Positions 13,618-21,649 of a stretch of DNA of 25,377 nucleotides are shown piece after piece. This stretch comes from JAGLTN01 sp023135255 (GTDB lineage: Bacteria; Planctomycetota; Phycisphaerae; Sedimentisphaerales; Anaerobacaceae). Below the pieces are notes generated by a model, which saw nothing but the letters and a program-made list of their open reading frames with translations, searched no databases and had not been told where the DNA came from. The translations under genes and the position numbers were made by a program. Positions within the stretch are counted from its first letter, which is position 1. The number at the start of each line of letters is the position of its first letter. The stretch is taken from assembly GCA_030639495.1 (NCBI GenBank), contig DAOWCP010000029.1, forward strand, positions 1 to 25,377. The letters are read 5' to 3'.

Positions 13618-14997
13618 ATGAAAAAAAATGTAAAATTAGATATGACTCAAATCAAAGAGGCTTTGCAGAAACTGGGTTTTCTTAAGAGTTATTCGTTTTT
13701 GTTGCCGTCGGTTATAATTATTATCGTGGCGATATTGGTTTATATACCGACACCGATAATGAACAGCAAGTTGCAGCAAAGGATTAAAAAGGAAAGTATT
13801 AATAAGGGCAAGTCCCTGGTGAGACTGGGTGATGAGGTCGTCTCTAAAGATCAATGGATACAGGAAGAGAAATCGTCTCTTGCATATTTGTCAGATGTAG
13901 AGAAAGCATCTGAGTTGGCATTGCAGGCCAGCCAGAGAGAATTGCTTAGTTATAATATGTTTCCTGTGCCTAAAGACACTTCAGTTACGATATTTAAACA
14001 GTTTGGTCAGATATTTCAGAATAAGCTTGAGGATTTTGTAAAATCTGCCGGCGGAGGTGACAGACCTACGGATATTGAGCTTGGTCTTTCAGGCGTAAGG
14101 TCCGGCAGAAGCGCTGCCAGGTTGACAGGGCAGATTAGCGATAAAGTTCGCAATGCTCTTTGCCTCAAACGTGCTCAGACAATAAGTTTTTATGTTAGTG
14201 TTTATGACCTTGTGTTTTATAGCTACTGGTCAGTTAATAACAGCAACCCGGGGCAGAAACAAGGAAATGTTTTTGAATATTCAGGTGTTGATTCTGCGGT
14301 TGAGGATTGCTGGTACACCCAGACCGGTTACTGGATAATCGAAGATGTGATCGCCACGATCAAAGCAGTTAACGGCAGCAGCAGTAGTGTATACAGCTCG
14401 GCAGTTAAAAGGCTTATGGATTTTAACTTTGGTCTTGCAAGTGACAGCCAAAGCAGCAGCGGTGCTGAAGTATTGCCCGAATATGTTATTACTGCTGAGG
14501 ATGATTATAATTACAGAAGCAGAAGCAGAAGCAGCCAAAAGCAGGGGCCAGTGACGTTGACAGGTCACTCGTCTAAAGACGGGATCGACGTGGTTTACTT
14601 TAATATGTCATTGGCGATCGATTCAGCAGAGATGATGGAATTTATGAAAGAATTGTGCAGTGCTAAAAAGCATAGCTTTATGGGCTTTGATGGTCTGTCT
14701 GCAAAGCATAACTTCAAACATAATCAAATCACAATACTGGACGCTGATTTTGAGATTATCGATCGTGATACTGCCGAACATAAGTACTATCGTTATGGCG
14801 ATGCTGCTGTTGTGGAGCTTGTACTTAGCTGTGAATATGTGTTCGATAAAAAAGGTTATTTTGATATTAAACCTGTTACGATTAAAAAACTTCTGAACGA
14901 AGAATCTGAAATCGAAAATTTTGAGGATGAAGAAGACCAGGATTTCGACCGTGATATGACGAGGGAAGCGGCTGGGAGGTCTAAGTCCAGAAGATAA
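13618..14997 (+). CDS. single-span membrane protein of pilus-like operon (PilN/PilO-like position)
   Basis: 459 residues. A short cytoplasmic N-terminus and one strong membrane span (about residues 26-45, 'FLLPSVIIIIVAILVYI') are followed by a large extracytoplasmic part starting with a helical region (to about 110). Two globular parts then flank a low-complexity Ser/Arg patch near residue 300. The C-terminal part, 'GIDVVYFNMSLAIDSAEMME' through 'VVELVLSCEYVFD', has the alternating pattern of the ferredoxin-like domains of PilO/GspM proteins. The protein ends in a charged Asp/Glu/Arg tail. It follows the PilM-like gene by 159 bases, with a 103-bp repeat between them. The start has only a weak GGA/GAAG site. 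Overall layout recalls PilN/PilO-type partners, including Amuc_1100 of Akkermansia, but this is inference from position and topology only. Confidence 0.7.
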   Translation: MKKNVKLDMTQIKEALQKLGFLKSYSFLLPSVIIIIVAILVYIPTPIMNSKLQQRIKKESINKGKSLVRLGDEVVSKDQWIQEEKSSLAYLSDVEKASELALQASQRELLSYNMFPVPKDTSVTIFKQFGQIFQNKLEDFVKSAGGGDRPTDIELGLSGVRSGRSAARLTGQISDKVRNALCLKRAQTISFYVSVYDLVFYSYWSVNNSNPGQKQGNVFEYSGVDSAVEDCWYTQTGYWIIEDVIATIKAVNGSSSSVYSSAVKRLMDFNFGLASDSQSSSGAEVLPEYVITAEDDYNYRSRSRSSQKQGPVTLTGHSSKDGIDVVYFNMSLAIDSAEMMEFMKELCSAKKHSFMGFDGLSAKHNFKHNQITILDADFEIIDRDTAEHKYYRYGDAAVVELVLSCEYVFDKKGYFDIKPVTIKKLLNEESEIENFEDEEDQDFDRDMTREAAGRSKSRR

Positions 14998-15041
14998 GAT
15001 TTATATTTAAGTTTATTAATATTCTGATCGGGAATTTTTAA

Positions 15042-16979
15042 ATGAATAAAAAAGGCGGCAATTTTTTCGAAGAACATGCAGAGAAGATCGTATTGGCGGT
15101 TGTAGGGCTTATTTGTGTATGGCTTTTGGCGACACGTGTTCTTTTTAGCCCCAATAACGTTGAATACGAAGGCCGAAAGTTTAGTTGCGGTAAGATAGAT
15201 GAGCATATTGCCGAGCAGACGGATATTTTCCGCGGTGATTTGGAAAGTGCCCCTAAACCAGCGAAGGAAGTTTACAAGTCCCGTATTGATGAGTACAAGG
15301 CTTTGCTGGATTCATCTGTCGCTGATGTAAACAGCAGAACTGATTGGCCTATACCAGTAGTTTTCACTGGTGATATTATAAAACGTTTTTACGGCATTCC
15401 GGAAATTCCTGAAGTTAATAACGTTTCGATTGAGCATATTCGCTCTGCAGTATATATACCGACAGAGACGATTGATGAGGAGAATCCTTACAGCTCTTGT
15501 GAGACGGATATAAACGATCTTGATTTTGTGACTGTATCAGCAAATATTGACGTAGCCCAACTGTACAATAATTTCTTTGACAATTTTGCGTCAGAGCAGG
15601 TCAAAGAAGATTGGCGTGACCCCTGTCTTGCTATCCCTGTCTTCGCTACTGTTGAACTTCAAAGACAGCAACAGCTTGAAGACGGCAGCTGGAGTGATTG
15701 GCAGGTTGTTCCGAGAACAAAAATAGACCTTCATAAAATAATGTTTGACACTATTGAAGATGCCGGAGAATTACCGGTGGGTGGTATGGGTGTAAGACTT
15801 GTTGAATACAGCGACTTATTAGTGCAGATGGATATTCTTCAGCCCATCACTTATGATATAGCTTCTCCGGCAGAACAATGGTTGCCGCCTGAGCTTCATA
15901 AAGAATACAGCGAAAGACAGAAAAAAGATGCTGAGCGGCAGAGAAAAATAAAAATGGCAGAGGACAGGGAAGAAAGAGATAAGCTGCGACGTGAAAAGAA
16001 ATCTGAACGCATCAGCAGCAAAAAGAGTTTTTCTAAGCCTAAGAGTGGCGGCGGAGCTGATCAGGGCGATTATCTCACTACCAGCGGTGGCGAAGGTGCA
16101 GCAGCTCGCAGGGAAGTTAAAGAAAAGAAAACCCTGCTGGAACGACTAAAAGAAGCTGAACCTATAATCTTTGACGATATATATGATGATTTTGATGCGA
16201 TTCTGTTGGATACGGATAAAAAAATCGGTAGTTTGAGTGAATTGGTTTTCTGGTCACACGATGACACCGTTGTCCCGGGCGAGAGCTATCGTTACAGGGC
16301 GCGGGTCGGTATATTTAATCCGATTGCAGGCACTAATCAGTTTAACGATGAATATAAAAGCAGGCGAAATGAAGTTGTTCTCTGGAGCGATTATTCACAA
16401 ACAAGCGAAGTTGTAGAGATACCTTTAATGCTTTATTTCTATGCCCAGGCTATACAGGAATCTGCTAAGACGGTAACAGTTAGAGTATTTAAATATAATC
16501 TTGGTTACTGGTATGTCAGAGATTTTATTGTAAGGGCAGGGGAGTTGATCGGCAAAGTAATTGAGAAAGAAAGCTCTGAAAAGAAAACGCAAGACGAGGA
16601 AACTCAGACAAAAGACTCGTTCGAGCTGCCTGCGAAAATCGATTATTCTACAGACGCAGTGATGGTAGATGTTGTCGCTGTCAGGGATTGGGGTGGATTG
16701 AGAAGTTACAGCGCCAGGCCTCACTGGGAAATGCTTTATACTTTCGATGCTCTTAATATCAGCCGTATGCCGATCAGTCCCAAATACTGGTCTGAGCAGC
16801 ATCGCGCAAAACAGAGCCAACTGCAAAAGCTTGAGAAAAAAGAGAAAAAGCCTTACCTTGACAGGTCAGGCAGCAAAACACCAGGTCGCGACATGTACAA
16901 ACCTGTTCGTAGTCCTGATATGCCCGGAGGCCCCGGCGGTTATAACCAGAAATTGAGGCAAAAGTATCGGGAACCTTAA
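15042..16979 (+). CDS. single-span membrane protein, third gene of pilus-like operon
   Basis: 645 residues. One N-terminal membrane span (about residues 14-35, 'KIVLAVVGLICVWLLATRVL') leads into a long extracytoplasmic part. A first region is rich in beta and helix, around 'IAEQTDIFRGDLESAPKP', and a second has 'DGSWSDWQVVPRTKIDLHKI'. A highly charged, probably coiled-coil stretch (about 285-330) follows, then a beta-type domain around 'VVPGESYRYRARVGIFNPIA' with the look of a fibronectin/Ig-like module. The C-terminus is rich in Pro, Gly and Lys. I recognise no family. It starts 44 bases after the second gene and shares its anchoring plan, so it probably belongs to the same inner-membrane complex. 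Shine-Dalgarno match is weak (CGGGA). A 103-bp repeat begins 24 bases after the stop. Confidence 0.68.
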   Translation: MNKKGGNFFEEHAEKIVLAVVGLICVWLLATRVLFSPNNVEYEGRKFSCGKIDEHIAEQTDIFRGDLESAPKPAKEVYKSRIDEYKALLDSSVADVNSRTDWPIPVVFTGDIIKRFYGIPEIPEVNNVSIEHIRSAVYIPTETIDEENPYSSCETDINDLDFVTVSANIDVAQLYNNFFDNFASEQVKEDWRDPCLAIPVFATVELQRQQQLEDGSWSDWQVVPRTKIDLHKIMFDTIEDAGELPVGGMGVRLVEYSDLLVQMDILQPITYDIASPAEQWLPPELHKEYSERQKKDAERQRKIKMAEDREERDKLRREKKSERISSKKSFSKPKSGGGADQGDYLTTSGGEGAAARREVKEKKTLLERLKEAEPIIFDDIYDDFDAILLDTDKKIGSLSELVFWSHDDTVVPGESYRYRARVGIFNPIAGTNQFNDEYKSRRNEVVLWSDYSQTSEVVEIPLMLYFYAQAIQESAKTVTVRVFKYNLGYWYVRDFIVRAGELIGKVIEKESSEKKTQDEETQTKDSFELPAKIDYSTDAVMVDVVAVRDWGGLRSYSARPHWEMLYTFDALNISRMPISPKYWSEQHRAKQSQLQKLEKKEKKPYLDRSGSKTPGRDMYKPVRSPDMPGGPGGYNQKLRQKYREP

Positions 16980-17003
16980 TAGATCGATTATATAGCAGCG
17001 ACT

Positions 17004-17106
17004 TATACCCTTAAGGGTAGTAAATGTCCGCGAATAAATTCGTAACTTGTTATTTTTAAATTATCTACCCGCGGATAAACGGGTGAATTCAATTGGGATC
17101 GGTATA
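17004..17106 (+). repeat. 103-bp intergenic element, copy 4
   Basis: Starts TATACCCTTAAGGGTAGTAA and ends GGGATCGGTATA, so its two ends (TATACC/GGTATA) are a perfect 6-bp inverted repeat. It fills the space between the convergent pilus-like operon and beta-mannosidase gene, and provides the last five residues and the stop codon (complement of 17089-17091) of the mannosidase. Confidence 0.95.
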
Positions 17107-19629
17107 TTCAGAATTTTCTTTAAGGCTGTTCAGGTTATAGAACCTCAGCTTGTCACCCAGTTCTGTTATGTCAGCAGCGCACTTGATAGTGATGGTTGTC
17201 TGCCGCTCGGGCATCAGGTCTATAAAGTTATCGCTTAGGCTTACGTCATCGTCTGTCTGGATGCAAAAATCTTTTACTAATACGTCGGCTTTCAATTGTA
17301 ACTGCCAGGTTGTATCATCTGTTTGTGATAATTGCTTTTCTATATTTGCCTTTGGCCAATTGACATATTTGTCCGGCATATAGAAAAATGTATTTTCTGC
17401 AATTACACTTCCATTACTTTCAACGGTCATGTGCAGACAGCAATTTTCCGGATTGTTTGGCTTGACCATTTCTTTAGGCATTTGCAGCGGTGTTGAATTG
17501 CTGAATGGCGTTAGTATTATTGGCGAAGTAACGCTGTCAATTGTGCTGCCTTTCAGGTCCATCAGCTTGCAGTTTAATGTTGCTGTTATCGGGTTTTGGT
17601 TTTCATTTTTTACTATTACGCTAAGGTCATTAAGCTTTGGAATCTGATAAGATATCGCTTCCGCAAATGCACTTCTGACTGCGACAAAGGTTTTTGAATA
17701 GATTCTTTTGCAGTAGTAATAAAGAGCCTTTGGTTTTTGACGATAGTCGATCGATGCCCAGCTGATTGCGGGGCTGCAGTCAGCAAACTGCCAGAATAGT
17801 ACACCATAGTTCCTTTCCGGATATGCTCTTAGGTGTTCAACGTGCTTTCTTACTGCTCTTGCCTGTGTCAGCTGCGAGATATAAATCCACTCGTCCAGAT
17901 TTTTAGGCGGGGCAAAAAGCTCGCATGCGTATCTGCTAAGCCTTTCATTGCCGTCAGGCCAATAGTCATGTTTTTCAACTGCGAGATTTGAAATTTTCAG
18001 ATTCTCTGCCGGGCAGAATGTTTTTATTGTTTCTATATTCGGCAGAGCCTGCATACCGAATTCGGTTACAAATCTTGGCACCTGGTTGGCGGGATAGAGG
18101 TAGTCTCTTGTGGGATGGTGAAAAGCGCCGATGTCCCATTGATGTACACAGCCGGTGTCTTTGTCGTTGTGTGTTTTAATATCTCCGCAAGGCGTAGAAT
18201 ATATATACGCTCTGTCCGGGTCAAGTTCTGACAGCAGCTTCGGCAGCAGTTTATGATAAATCGCTTTGCCGTGTAATTTCTTGTGATTGCCCATCCATCC
18301 GCTGAAAAATATCCAGTCGTTTTCATTGTTGCCGCACCAAAGAGCCAAAGACGGATGGCTTTGCAGCCTTTTGATGGTTATTTCAGCTTCATTTTTGATA
18401 GCATCGGTGAACCATTTTTGTTCCGGGTAGCAGGCACATGCGAACATGAAATCCTGCCAGACGAGCAGTCCTTCTTTGTCGCATATCTCGTAGAATTTTT
18501 CCGATTCGTAGTATCCGCCTCCCCATACGCGGAGAATGTTCATTTGCGCATCTTTTGCTGCTTTGAGCATTTTTTCATAAGTTTCATCTGTCACTGAGCC
18601 TGCAAATAATGAAGGCGGAACCCAGTTTGCGCCTTTAACGTAAATTGGTTGGTTGTTAATTTCAAAACAAAATTTTTGGCCATGCTCATCGTCGCTGCGG
18701 TTGAGCTTAATAGTTCTTATGCCAAAATCTTTTTCGACTGAGTCAACTATTTTTTCATCGTATATCAATTCAGCTTTGATGTGATAGAGATTTTGCAGAC
18801 CATAGCCTGTAGGCCACCAGAGTTTTGGGTTATCGATTCTTATCAAAGCAGATTGTGAGCTTTCGCCAGCTTTGAAAGTCAGATCATATTCCATAGATGT
18901 CGTTTCATCGCAAATGGTCAGTTTGCATTTGTAGTCTGCCTTTACGACAGCATCTATCTCGGTGGATATTTTTATGTCGGCTGATTTTTCTGAGCATTCG
19001 ATGGTTTTTATTTGAAGCTGATCGATTCGGGCTTTTTCAGTTGCTTCGAGCTGGATGTTTTTCCATATTCCACAGCCTGGTAAAGGCGGACAAAAGTCCC
19101 AGCCGAACTGGCATTGTGCTTTTCTTATATAGACACGATGTGCCATATAAAAATCGGTCTTTTTGAAAGTTTTATAACGTTCCCGCATTGTGTTGGAGTA
19201 CTCAAGAGCAGAATCGAATTTTATCATTATCGAATTTTCACCTGCCCGGAGCATTTTAGTGACATCGAATCGGTGGGCAATAAACATGTTATCGGTTTTG
19301 CCGATTTGTTTGTTATTCACCCAGATAGTTGCCAGCGTATCCAGCCCTTCGCAATTTAGTTCTATCCGGTCAAGCTCAAGCATTTCCGCAGATATTTCAA
19401 AGGTTTTTCTATATATCCAGGGCTTTTCACTCACCCACCCGTAATTTTCAGGGTTGCTGAGCAAATCTTCTTTATTTATCTGAGAAGCTTCGATGAGGTT
19501 TGTGAATACCGAATTCGGCACAGCCGCCTCAAACCATTCGCTCTGGTCGAGGTCATCGGCTTTTCTCGCTGAAACAGGATACTCTTTGAATTGCCATTTG
19601 CCCGTCAAGTCTATTACAGTATTGCTCAT
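17089..19629 (-). CDS. beta-mannosidase, glycoside hydrolase family 2
   Basis: 846 residues from ATG 19629; GGAG lies 9 bases upstream, while the upstream GTG at 19635 would be only 3 bases from it. The enzyme cleaves terminal beta-mannose from manno-oligosaccharides or glycans. The N-terminal sugar-binding jelly-roll has 'LTGKWQFKEYPV', 'WIYRKTFEI' and 'CQFGWDFCPPLPGCGIWKNI'. The TIM barrel carries 'NILRVWGGGYYESEKFYEIC', the acid/base glutamate in 'LWCGNNEND' (about residue 436) and the nucleophile in 'FVTEFGMQALP' (about 523). Trp, Gly and Asn around these sites fit GH2 mannosidases rather than galactosidases. No signal peptide is seen, so it is probably cytoplasmic and acts on imported sugars. 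The C-terminal tail is formed by a 103-bp repeat. Neighbours are unrelated to mannan use. Confidence 0.93.
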   Translation of the reverse strand: MSNTVIDLTGKWQFKEYPVSARKADDLDQSEWFEAAVPNSVFTNLIEASQINKEDLLSNPENYGWVSEKPWIYRKTFEISAEMLELDRIELNCEGLDTLATIWVNNKQIGKTDNMFIAHRFDVTKMLRAGENSIMIKFDSALEYSNTMRERYKTFKKTDFYMAHRVYIRKAQCQFGWDFCPPLPGCGIWKNIQLEATEKARIDQLQIKTIECSEKSADIKISTEIDAVVKADYKCKLTICDETTSMEYDLTFKAGESSQSALIRIDNPKLWWPTGYGLQNLYHIKAELIYDEKIVDSVEKDFGIRTIKLNRSDDEHGQKFCFEINNQPIYVKGANWVPPSLFAGSVTDETYEKMLKAAKDAQMNILRVWGGGYYESEKFYEICDKEGLLVWQDFMFACACYPEQKWFTDAIKNEAEITIKRLQSHPSLALWCGNNENDWIFFSGWMGNHKKLHGKAIYHKLLPKLLSELDPDRAYIYSTPCGDIKTHNDKDTGCVHQWDIGAFHHPTRDYLYPANQVPRFVTEFGMQALPNIETIKTFCPAENLKISNLAVEKHDYWPDGNERLSRYACELFAPPKNLDEWIYISQLTQARAVRKHVEHLRAYPERNYGVLFWQFADCSPAISWASIDYRQKPKALYYYCKRIYSKTFVAVRSAFAEAISYQIPKLNDLSVIVKNENQNPITATLNCKLMDLKGSTIDSVTSPIILTPFSNSTPLQMPKEMVKPNNPENCCLHMTVESNGSVIAENTFFYMPDKYVNWPKANIEKQLSQTDDTTWQLQLKADVLVKDFCIQTDDDVSLSDNFIDLMPERQTTITIKCAADITELGDKLRFYNLNSLKENSEYTDPN

Positions 19630-19837
19630 ATACACACACTCCAGTAAATATTTGAATAAAAAAACAATTCTATTTCATAATTTTAACATTTACAAGAAAA
19701 ATTCGTTGTTTACTATTCAGCCGTCAGGGGAAAATGCTTTTAAGTTATCTAAAAAGTGTTAGAATGTAATAATAGCGGTTTGAGCGATTAGATTAAACAG
19801 CGAGTCAGAAACCAAAAATTTCGTAAAAGGGAAAAGC

Positions 19838-20524
19838 ATGAGCAAGGAAAGCTTTAAAGGCGACAAAAAGCTGGAAATGAAAAGTCCACTTGCAAAGATC
19901 GAGAAAAAATTCATCAACTGGCTAACCCCCAAATTCCCCAAAACCATCGAGGGCTACCACCTGACCTTGATGACTATCATATGGTCGGCGGGGTTGGTAC
20001 TTTTTGGTTGGCTGGCAAGGGCAAATATGAATTGGCTTTGGGGGTCGTCAGTAATGCTCTTCATGCAGTGGTTCACTGATTCTTTTGATGGCTCGCTGGG
20101 CAGATATCGCGATACGGGCATCCCCAAGTGGGGCTTTTTTATGGATCATTTCCTCGACTTTATATTCATGTCGGCGATATTCCTCGGCTATGCGATTTTG
20201 CTTGACGGGACCAGCAGACACATACTCTATCTGATGGTGCCTTTATTCGGCGCCTTTATGGTCAGCTCCTTTTTGTCCTTTTCCGCTACCGGCGAGTTCA
20301 AGATAACCTACCTCGGCGCAGGCCCAACTGAGATAAGAATAGCTTTCATTATTCTTAACTGCATCCTGATAAAGTTTTCAACAGGCTGGATCGAAAAGCT
20401 GCTGCCCGTAATATTTATAGTCTCGATAGCTTTCCTGTGCCTGATCGTTTTCAGAACACAGAAGTATATCTGGAATATTGATATGGCTGACAAAAAAGCC
20501 GGAACCGAATCAAAGGACGAATAA
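19838..20524 (+). CDS. CDP-alcohol phosphatidyltransferase family protein
   Basis: 228 residues, an integral membrane phospholipid-synthesis enzyme that transfers a phosphatidyl or similar group from a CDP-linked donor to an alcohol. The family signature is at residues 81-107: 'DSFDGSLGRYRDTGIPKWG' then 'FFMDHFLD', i.e. DxxDGxxxR(x9)GxxxDxxxD, with Gly in the place of the usual Ala before Arg. All four aspartates that bind metal and CDP are present. About six hydrophobic segments lie around it. The alcohol substrate cannot be read from sequence. An AAGGG-type site precedes ATG. The next gene begins one base after its stop, so the two are translationally close. Confidence 0.88.
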   Translation: MSKESFKGDKKLEMKSPLAKIEKKFINWLTPKFPKTIEGYHLTLMTIIWSAGLVLFGWLARANMNWLWGSSVMLFMQWFTDSFDGSLGRYRDTGIPKWGFFMDHFLDFIFMSAIFLGYAILLDGTSRHILYLMVPLFGAFMVSSFLSFSATGEFKITYLGAGPTEIRIAFIILNCILIKFSTGWIEKLLPVIFIVSIAFLCLIVFRTQKYIWNIDMADKKAGTESKDE

Positions 20525-20525
20525 T

Positions 20526-20816
20526 ATGAATGATGCCAAAAAGGAACAAGCCATAAAAGACCTCCAGCAGATACCAGGCATAGGCAAGTCGCTTTCGCAA
20601 ATGCTGTACAACATAGGCATAACGTCCACCACCCAGCTAAAAAATAAAAGCCCGGAAAGATTATATCGCAAGCTTTGTGATTACCAGGCAAGCCCAGTTG
20701 ATAGAGTTGATAGATGTGTACTATACGTTTTCAGATGCGCGGTTTATTTTGCTTCTAACAGCGACCATGACGAAGAAAAGTTGCTGTGGTGGAACTGGAA
20801 AGATCAGACACTTTAG
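20526..20816 (+). CDS. Cdd1-like helix-hairpin-helix protein
   Basis: 96 residues from ATG 20526 (AAGGACG lies 5-10 bases upstream); a longer reading overlaps the previous gene and has no ribosome site. Residues 10-36, 'LQQIPGIGKSLSQMLYNIGI', form a helix-hairpin-helix motif of the type that contacts DNA or RNA backbones. 'LYRKLCDYQ' and 'VDRCVLYVFRCAVYFAS' follow, which is the pattern of the 'pathogenicity locus' Cdd1 family. Despite that name, no role in pathogenesis is established. It lies between a CDP-alcohol transferase gene and an exporter gene in one tight operon, which does not clarify its job. Confidence 0.8.
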   Translation: MNDAKKEQAIKDLQQIPGIGKSLSQMLYNIGITSTTQLKNKSPERLYRKLCDYQASPVDRVDRCVLYVFRCAVYFASNSDHDEEKLLWWNWKDQTL

Positions 20817-20840
20817 TGTTGTATTGAAATGGAGTGTAAT

Positions 20841-21461
20841 TTGGAATTTGCGGATTTAATTTTTTTCTTCAAAGGATTTGTTGCCGGGGTAATGATTGCC
20901 ACGCCAGTCGGACCTGTGGGGATGCTGTGCATTGAGCGAACTTTGGTTAAGGGCAGCTTAAATGGTTTTGTTTCAGGCCTTGGCGCGGCAACGGCAGATT
21001 TGATATACAGCTCGATTGTGGCGTTTGGGTTGACTGTCATTTCCGATTTTCTTGTTAGTCAGCAAATGTGGTTTCGATTTTTTGGTGGGGTATTCCTTGT
21101 TTTTCTTGGATTGCAAATCTACAGACAGCAAAAAAGACAGCCAGCGAAAGTACATAAAGGCCGAGGATATTTAAGTGATTACTGCAGTGCTTTTGTGGTA
21201 ACGTTTTTTAACCCGGTGCTGGCGTTCGCTTTTGTCGCAATATTCGCCGGATTGGGAATAACCGGGGCAACAAAGGTCTCAGCGTTGACGCTGGTTGCTG
21301 GAGTTTTTGTCGGTTCGTCTGCGTGGTGGGTTGGGCTTTGCGGCTTTGCAGCGATCTTCGGCAACAAATTTAAAAGTGCACCTTTCCTCTGGTTAGTAAA
21401 AGCATCAGGAGTCGTCATAACCATCTTTGGCATTGCAATTCTTTTGAGTCTTTACAGGTAA
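20841..21461 (+). CDS. LysE/RhtB-family exporter
   Basis: 206 residues if started at TTG 20841, with GGAG (20831-20834) 6 bases upstream. The in-frame ATG at 20829 has no ribosome site and would give a protein four residues longer. The TTG start gives the usual LysE beginning, with 'FFFKGFVAGVMIATPVGPVG' near the N-terminus. 'GLGAATADLIYSSIVAFGLT' and 'FFNPVLAFAFVAIFAGLG' are further family motifs, and about six membrane helices are visible. Members export amino acids or small metabolites across the inner membrane; the substrate here is unknown. Third gene of a compact operon, 24 bases after the Cdd1-like stop. Confidence 0.88.
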   Translation: MEFADLIFFFKGFVAGVMIATPVGPVGMLCIERTLVKGSLNGFVSGLGAATADLIYSSIVAFGLTVISDFLVSQQMWFRFFGGVFLVFLGLQIYRQQKRQPAKVHKGRGYLSDYCSAFVVTFFNPVLAFAFVAIFAGLGITGATKVSALTLVAGVFVGSSAWWVGLCGFAAIFGNKFKSAPFLWLVKASGVVITIFGIAILLSLYR

Positions 21462-21649
21462 AACAGCTTTTGTTATGATTTTAGCCAAAATAACGTAATA
21501 AGATTTTATTGTGTATTATGCGAGTTTCAGGGGCGAGGCGGTGATATTTGAGGATTTTCAATTTGGTGAGTGCTTATTGCTCCGGGCTGTGCTATAGTAC
21601 ACGGCTAATTTATTTTGAAATTTAGAATTGTTTATTGATTGGAAGTTTA

